From assembly GCA_022712235.1 (NCBI GenBank), contig JALAGW010000075.1:1-7643 (forward strand): a stretch of 7,643 bases of DNA, read 5' to 3'. The notes under the pieces were generated by a model that saw only the letters and a list, made by a program, of their open reading frames with translations, was not told the DNA's origin and made no database searches. The stretch comes from Brevundimonas sp. (GTDB lineage: Bacteria; Pseudomonadota; Alphaproteobacteria; Caulobacterales; Caulobacteraceae). Each line of letters begins with the position of its first letter. The stretch's first letter is position 1. A program made the position numbers and the translations under genes. Of the stretch, positions 5,393 to 7,643 are shown one piece after another.

Positions 5393-5573
5393 GTCGGACT
5401 CCTGAGCACAGAGTGACGCCCCGGAAGCGAACCGCACTTACATGGGTTAGGAAAAGCGAGAGGAGGCTGGAAAGGCGCCTGCCGCGTGCGGCGTATTTTC
5501 CGGCAGAGTCCGGCTTTGTGCACAAGGAACGAGGAGCAGGGCGCCGAATTGAGCTTCTGGAACAGGAGGCGAT
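5393..5573. promoter_or_regulatory. Divergent intergenic region with TTGTGCACAA palindrome
   Basis: This 181-bp region separates the leftward regulator gene from the rightward 76-residue gene and must hold both promoters. The clearest element is the perfect 10-bp palindrome TTGTGCACAA (5516-5525), about 50 bp before the plus-strand start, a plausible operator. A small GC hairpin (GCCGCGTGCGGC) followed by TATTTT lies just upstream, around 5481-5499. I cannot place confident -35/-10 boxes. No match to the Fnr box (TTGAT-N4-ATCAA) or to the classical Crp site is visible. Confidence 0.4.
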
Positions 5574-5804
5574 ATGACCCTTTACACCGTCTGCTACAGC
5601 GCACGCGGGACAGGCGTGCTGAGAACCGAGTCCGTCGTCGCCGATGAGGCGCAGGCGGCGGTCGCACAGGTGAAGCGCCGTCTGGGCGGGAGCCGGACCT
5701 TCCAGGAGGCCCGGGTCTTCGAGGACGGGGAACTGCGCTTCAACGTCTCCTCGGACGCGCGCGGCGTGGCGACGGCGGGCGGAGAGCTCAAGTCGAGGTT
5801 CTGA
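5574..5804 (+). CDS. Unknown small protein, 76 residues
   Basis: I do not recognise this protein. It starts with a beta-strand-like segment (TLYTVCYSARGTGVLRTESV), then a probable helix rich in Ala and charged residues (ADEAQAAVAQVKRRLGG), then strands (FQEARVFEDGELRFNVSS) and a flexible Gly/Ser end. This gives a compact alpha/beta small domain, probably cytoplasmic, with no signal peptide. The only cysteine is Cys7. The ATG at 5574 has GGAGG 5 nt upstream, a strong ribosome site. Third positions are GC-rich, as expected for a host gene. It is divergent from one Crp/Fnr gene and precedes the other by 77 bp on the same strand, so co-transcription with the second regulator is possible. Confidence 0.7.
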   Translation: MTLYTVCYSARGTGVLRTESVVADEAQAAVAQVKRRLGGSRTFQEARVFEDGELRFNVSSDARGVATAGGELKSRF

Positions 5805-5836
5805 GAGACATCGGCTCCCGTCAAGGAACGCGCCCC

Positions 5837-5859
5837 GCGCCAGGGGATTAATCCGGCGC
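5837..5859. promoter_or_regulatory. Dyad centred on GGATTAATCC before the second regulator
   Basis: A perfect 10-bp palindrome GGATTAATCC (5845-5854) is nearly enclosed by a second inverted pair, GCGCC (5837-5841) and GGCGC (5855-5859), with three extra bases on the left. It lies about 25-45 bp upstream of the regulator start and 33 bp after the stop of the 76-residue gene. It could be an autoregulatory operator or a transcript-end hairpin. The central TTAA makes a protein-binding site slightly more likely. Confidence 0.35.
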
Positions 5860-5881
5860 CCCCTATGGCGAGGAGACCGTC

Positions 5882-6601
5882 CTGATCAGCCCCCTGATCC
5901 AGAAGCTGTCGCGTCGTGATGAACTCTCCGGCCGGGAGGAGGAGGTTCTGGACGGGCTTCTCCTGCCCCCGATCGGCATACCGGCGGGGCAGGACATCGT
6001 TCGGCAGCATTCGTCGCCCGGGTTCAGCACCCTGATCCTCGACGGCTTCGCCGCCCGATATGTCGCGCTGATGAACGGCTCCAGGCAGATCACGGAGCTG
6101 AACGTGCCCGGCGACTTCGTCGATCTTCACAGTCTGATGATGAGCCCCATGGATCATGGGGTGGTCGCCCTTACCCGTTGTACAGTCGCGAGGTCTCCCC
6201 ACGACGGCCTGCGCGGGCTGACGGAGACCGAACCCCACCTGACCCGCTTGCTCTGGTTGGACACCCTGATCGACGCCGCCGTGCACCGGCAATGGATCGC
6301 CGGCCTGGGACGCCGGACCGCCGTGGCGCGGCTCGCCCATCTCCTGTGCGAACTCTACCTCCGCCTTGAGACCGTCCATCGCGCAGGGCGCGGCAGGATG
6401 GAGCTCCCGCTCAGCCAGGCCGTGCTCGCAGACGTCCTCGGTCTGTCCGATGTCCACGTCAATCGGTCCATCGCCCAGCTTCGAGGTTCGGGACTGGTCA
6501 GGTGGACGGGACGCGCCGTCGAGATCTGCGACTGGGACGCCCTGGTCATGCAGGCGGAGTTCGACCCCGCCTACCTGAGGCTGACAAGGGCGCCGGTCTA
6601 G
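5882..6601 (+). CDS. Crp/Fnr-family transcription regulator with probable CTG start
   Basis: This 239-residue regulator has the usual Crp/Fnr length: an N-terminal beta barrel (about 20-110, with VPGDFVDLHSL), a linking helix (about 115-160) and a C-terminal helix-turn-helix (about 175-210). The last includes LPLSQAVLADVLGLSDVHVN, typical of an alphaproteobacterial Crp/Fnr branch. No Fe-S cysteine set is visible. Start choice is unusual. The first in-frame ATG (6071) is residue 64, inside the barrel, and would remove the fold's first part. The coding-like frame extends back to an in-frame TAA at 5849 and contains no ATG, GTG or TTG. The codon CTG at 5882 has GAGGAG 6 nt upstream and begins LISPLIQKLSRRDELS, a normal N-terminus for the group. 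Its stop overlaps the stop of the facing minus-strand gene by 4 bp. A start-codon mutation or frameshift is the alternative. Confidence 0.83.
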   Translation: MISPLIQKLSRRDELSGREEEVLDGLLLPPIGIPAGQDIVRQHSSPGFSTLILDGFAARYVALMNGSRQITELNVPGDFVDLHSLMMSPMDHGVVALTRCTVARSPHDGLRGLTETEPHLTRLLWLDTLIDAAVHRQWIAGLGRRTAVARLAHLLCELYLRLETVHRAGRGRMELPLSQAVLADVLGLSDVHVNRSIAQLRGSGLVRWTGRAVEICDWDALVMQAEFDPAYLRLTRAPV

Positions 6602-7101
6602 GATTGGTCGAGTTCGAAGCCGTCGAGAACAAGACCCGAGGGGCGGCGGTGGCTGCGGAATTTCCACAGCGAGACCGGCTCCGGGACCGGCACGTCCGAA
6701 AGACCGTCCAGCCCGGCCAGCCGTTCCCTCAGGTCGGTCTCGCAATTTTCGTCGCGAGGGAGGGAGCCGAGCCGCTCAAGGGGACCGTTCGGAGCCTCCT
6801 CGAGAGCGACGTGGTCCCGCCATAGACGCCGCCATTGCCGGATCCAGGCGCGCGTCGCCAGAATCTCGGACGGCGTCGCGGTCTCCACCTCGCCTGCGAT
6901 GACCCGCATGAGGTCCATGATCGCGATCAGGTCGTCCAAGGCCGCACGATCGATATCGACATAGCGGGGGTAAAGCAGTTCCTCGCGGATGATGGAGGCC
7001 CTGGCGAACAGCCGGCAGAGTTCGGCAGGGCGGTCCGCGCCGGTCTCTGACTCAAGATGGTCCTTGAAACGACTGTCGAGATAGCGGAGCCCGGCGAGCA
7101 T
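6598..7101 (-). CDS. Degenerate hemerythrin-like helical protein
   Basis: The 167-residue protein is predicted by eye to be mainly helical, without signal peptide or membrane segments. Parts of it follow the HHE hemerythrin pattern: REELLYPRYVDI (about 40-51) resembles the EExxxYP turn of helix 2, and WRDHVALEE (about 91-99) resembles the last ligand helix. Several expected His ligands are absent: the histidine normally found after the second helix is replaced by Ile-Met in AIMDLMRVIAGEVE. Binding of a di-iron centre and oxygen is therefore doubtful. The last 40 residues form a separate polar tail. The ATG at 7101 has AAGGA about 9 nt upstream; the TTG two codons earlier (7107) is closer to that site than usual. 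It is tail-to-tail with the second Crp/Fnr gene and head-to-head with the NADH dehydrogenase gene. The family call is tentative; the gene itself is well supported. Confidence 0.6.
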   Translation of the reverse strand: MLAGLRYLDSRFKDHLESETGADRPAELCRLFARASIIREELLYPRYVDIDRAALDDLIAIMDLMRVIAGEVETATPSEILATRAWIRQWRRLWRDHVALEEAPNGPLERLGSLPRDENCETDLRERLAGLDGLSDVPVPEPVSLWKFRSHRRPSGLVLDGFELDQS

Positions 7102-7284
7102 GTTCAAACGTCCTTCTTGGCGGAGCTGGGACGGGACTCAAAGCCCGTCGCCCGCGCCAGGGCGCCCAGAGTCCGCTTTTGGTCACTGGCGGTGAAATGG
7201 GCCAGGCAAACCCCATGGATCGGGGCCGCCAGGCGGGGCGCCGGTCTTTTCGCAACCCCTGCAGGAGGCGGGGATTGTTTCAGG

Positions 7285-7643
7285 ATGCAGAACCAGATCG
7301 TGATCGTGGGAGGCGGCGCAGGCGGCCTGGAGCTCGCCGCCCTTCTCGGGCGCCGGCTGGGCCCTCGCGAAGGACCTCGCAGGGTGCTCCTCATAGACCG
7401 GGCGGTCTTCCATCTGTGGAAGCCCTCCCTTCATGAAGTCGCGGCAGGCTCGCTGGACTCGAGACAGGAAGGTCTCGACTATCTGATGCTCGCGCGCCGA
7501 AACCACTTCAGGTTCGTGCTGGGCGAGCTCGAAGGTCTCGACCTTGACGCGCGCCGTCTTCACCTGGCCGAAACCCGGGACGCCGAGGGCGGCCTGCTGA
7601 TCGGGGCGCGGTCGCTTGATTTCGAGCGCCTGGTGCTGGCGAC
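7285..7643 (+). CDS. ndh: Type II NADH dehydrogenase-like FAD oxidoreductase, N-terminal part (cut by window edge)
   Basis: The enzyme family passes electrons from NAD(P)H through FAD to quinone at the inner membrane without pumping protons. The first 120 residues are visible and the frame is open at the edge. Residues 4-15 (QIVIVGGGAGGLELA) are the FAD-binding beta-alpha-beta fold with GxGxxG. Then come VLLIDR, the end of the second strand with its acidic residue, and the stretch FHLWKPSLHEVAAGSLD, highly typical of NDH-2 (HxWKPxLHEVA). DYLMLARRNHFRFVLGELEGLD also fits this family. The ATG at 7285 is the only in-frame start nearby. The strong AGGAGG at 7263-7268 is 16 nt away, farther than ideal. 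The sulfide:quinone reductases are related but do not match as well. It is divergent from the hemerythrin-like gene, with 183 bp between starts. Confidence 0.9.
   Translation, partial: MQNQIVIVGGGAGGLELAALLGRRLGPREGPRRVLLIDRAVFHLWKPSLHEVAAGSLDSRQEGLDYLMLARRNHFRFVLGELEGLDLDARRLHLAETRDAEGGLLIGARSLDFERLVLA

Noticed and set aside
4192..5416. Plus-strand frames of 356 and 237 codons across 4192-5416
   Set aside because: They are arginine/glycine-rich shadows over the minus-strand Crp/Fnr gene, whose helix-turn-helix and ribosome site are clear.
5594..6745. Minus-strand frame of 383 codons
   Set aside because: It lies antisense to the 76-residue gene and the second Crp/Fnr gene; its sequence is low-complexity Gln/Gly/Arg without domain features.
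7104..7255. Minus-strand frame ending SDQKRTLGALARATGFESRPSSAKKDV just before the hemerythrin-like gene
   Set aside because: The end looks protein-like and its TGA sits 2 nt before the next ATG, but I find no ATG, GTG or TTG start with a ribosome site in this frame within the gap. It could be the remains of an upstream gene and was left uncalled.
1..7643. CRISPR arrays, rRNA genes, insertion sequences with terminal inverted repeats
   Set aside because: No regularly spaced long repeats, rRNA-like sequence or transposase was seen on either strand.

Overview
The window is GC-rich, compactly coded DNA that looks like an alphaproteobacterium. Caulobacterales, for example Brevundimonas or a relative, is my guess from the MrpA/PhaA sequence, the two Crp/Fnr regulators of alphaproteobacterial style, the DUF6894-like small protein and the codon use. 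The taxon is inferred, not proven.

Left part (1-1544, minus strand). The window opens inside the N-terminal end of a monovalent cation/H+ antiporter subunit A (mrpA/phaA, 1-721, runs off the left edge). Upstream of it, on the same strand, is the most striking gene of the window (869-1258). It encodes an almost eukaryote-like ubiquitin (66 of 74 residues identical to human ubiquitin by my count) between a Sec signal peptide and a C-terminal sorting signal of the IPTL-CTERM/exosortase kind. The diglycine end is missing: the sorting signal follows Arg74 directly. About 290 bp without a recognisable gene follow.

Integration locus (1545-3402). The 3' half of a tRNA-Val(CAC) on the minus strand (1545-1589) breaks off at the anticodon loop. 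It is followed by an AT-rich stretch with a helically phased array of TTTCA motifs, then a complete tyrosine integrase (1770-3086) and a TraR/DksA-type zinc-finger protein (3139-3402). This is one end of an integrated element. Its other end, which should carry the rest of the tRNA, is not visible.

Middle (3403-4603). This holds small plus-strand genes: a DUF6894-like protein, an unknown 64-residue protein whose ribosome binding site can be buried in a hairpin, and a small membrane-protein frame broken by an in-frame TAA. Several strong inverted repeats lie between them.

Right part (4604-7643). A Crp/Fnr regulator on the minus strand is divergent from an unknown 76-residue protein. A second Crp/Fnr regulator follows on the plus strand, apparently starting with CTG. 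It is tail-to-tail with a minus-strand gene for a degenerate hemerythrin-like protein. The window ends inside a type II NADH dehydrogenase-like FAD enzyme. Two Crp/Fnr regulators, a hemerythrin-like protein and NDH-2 suggest a redox or oxygen-related neighbourhood, but no operon links them here.
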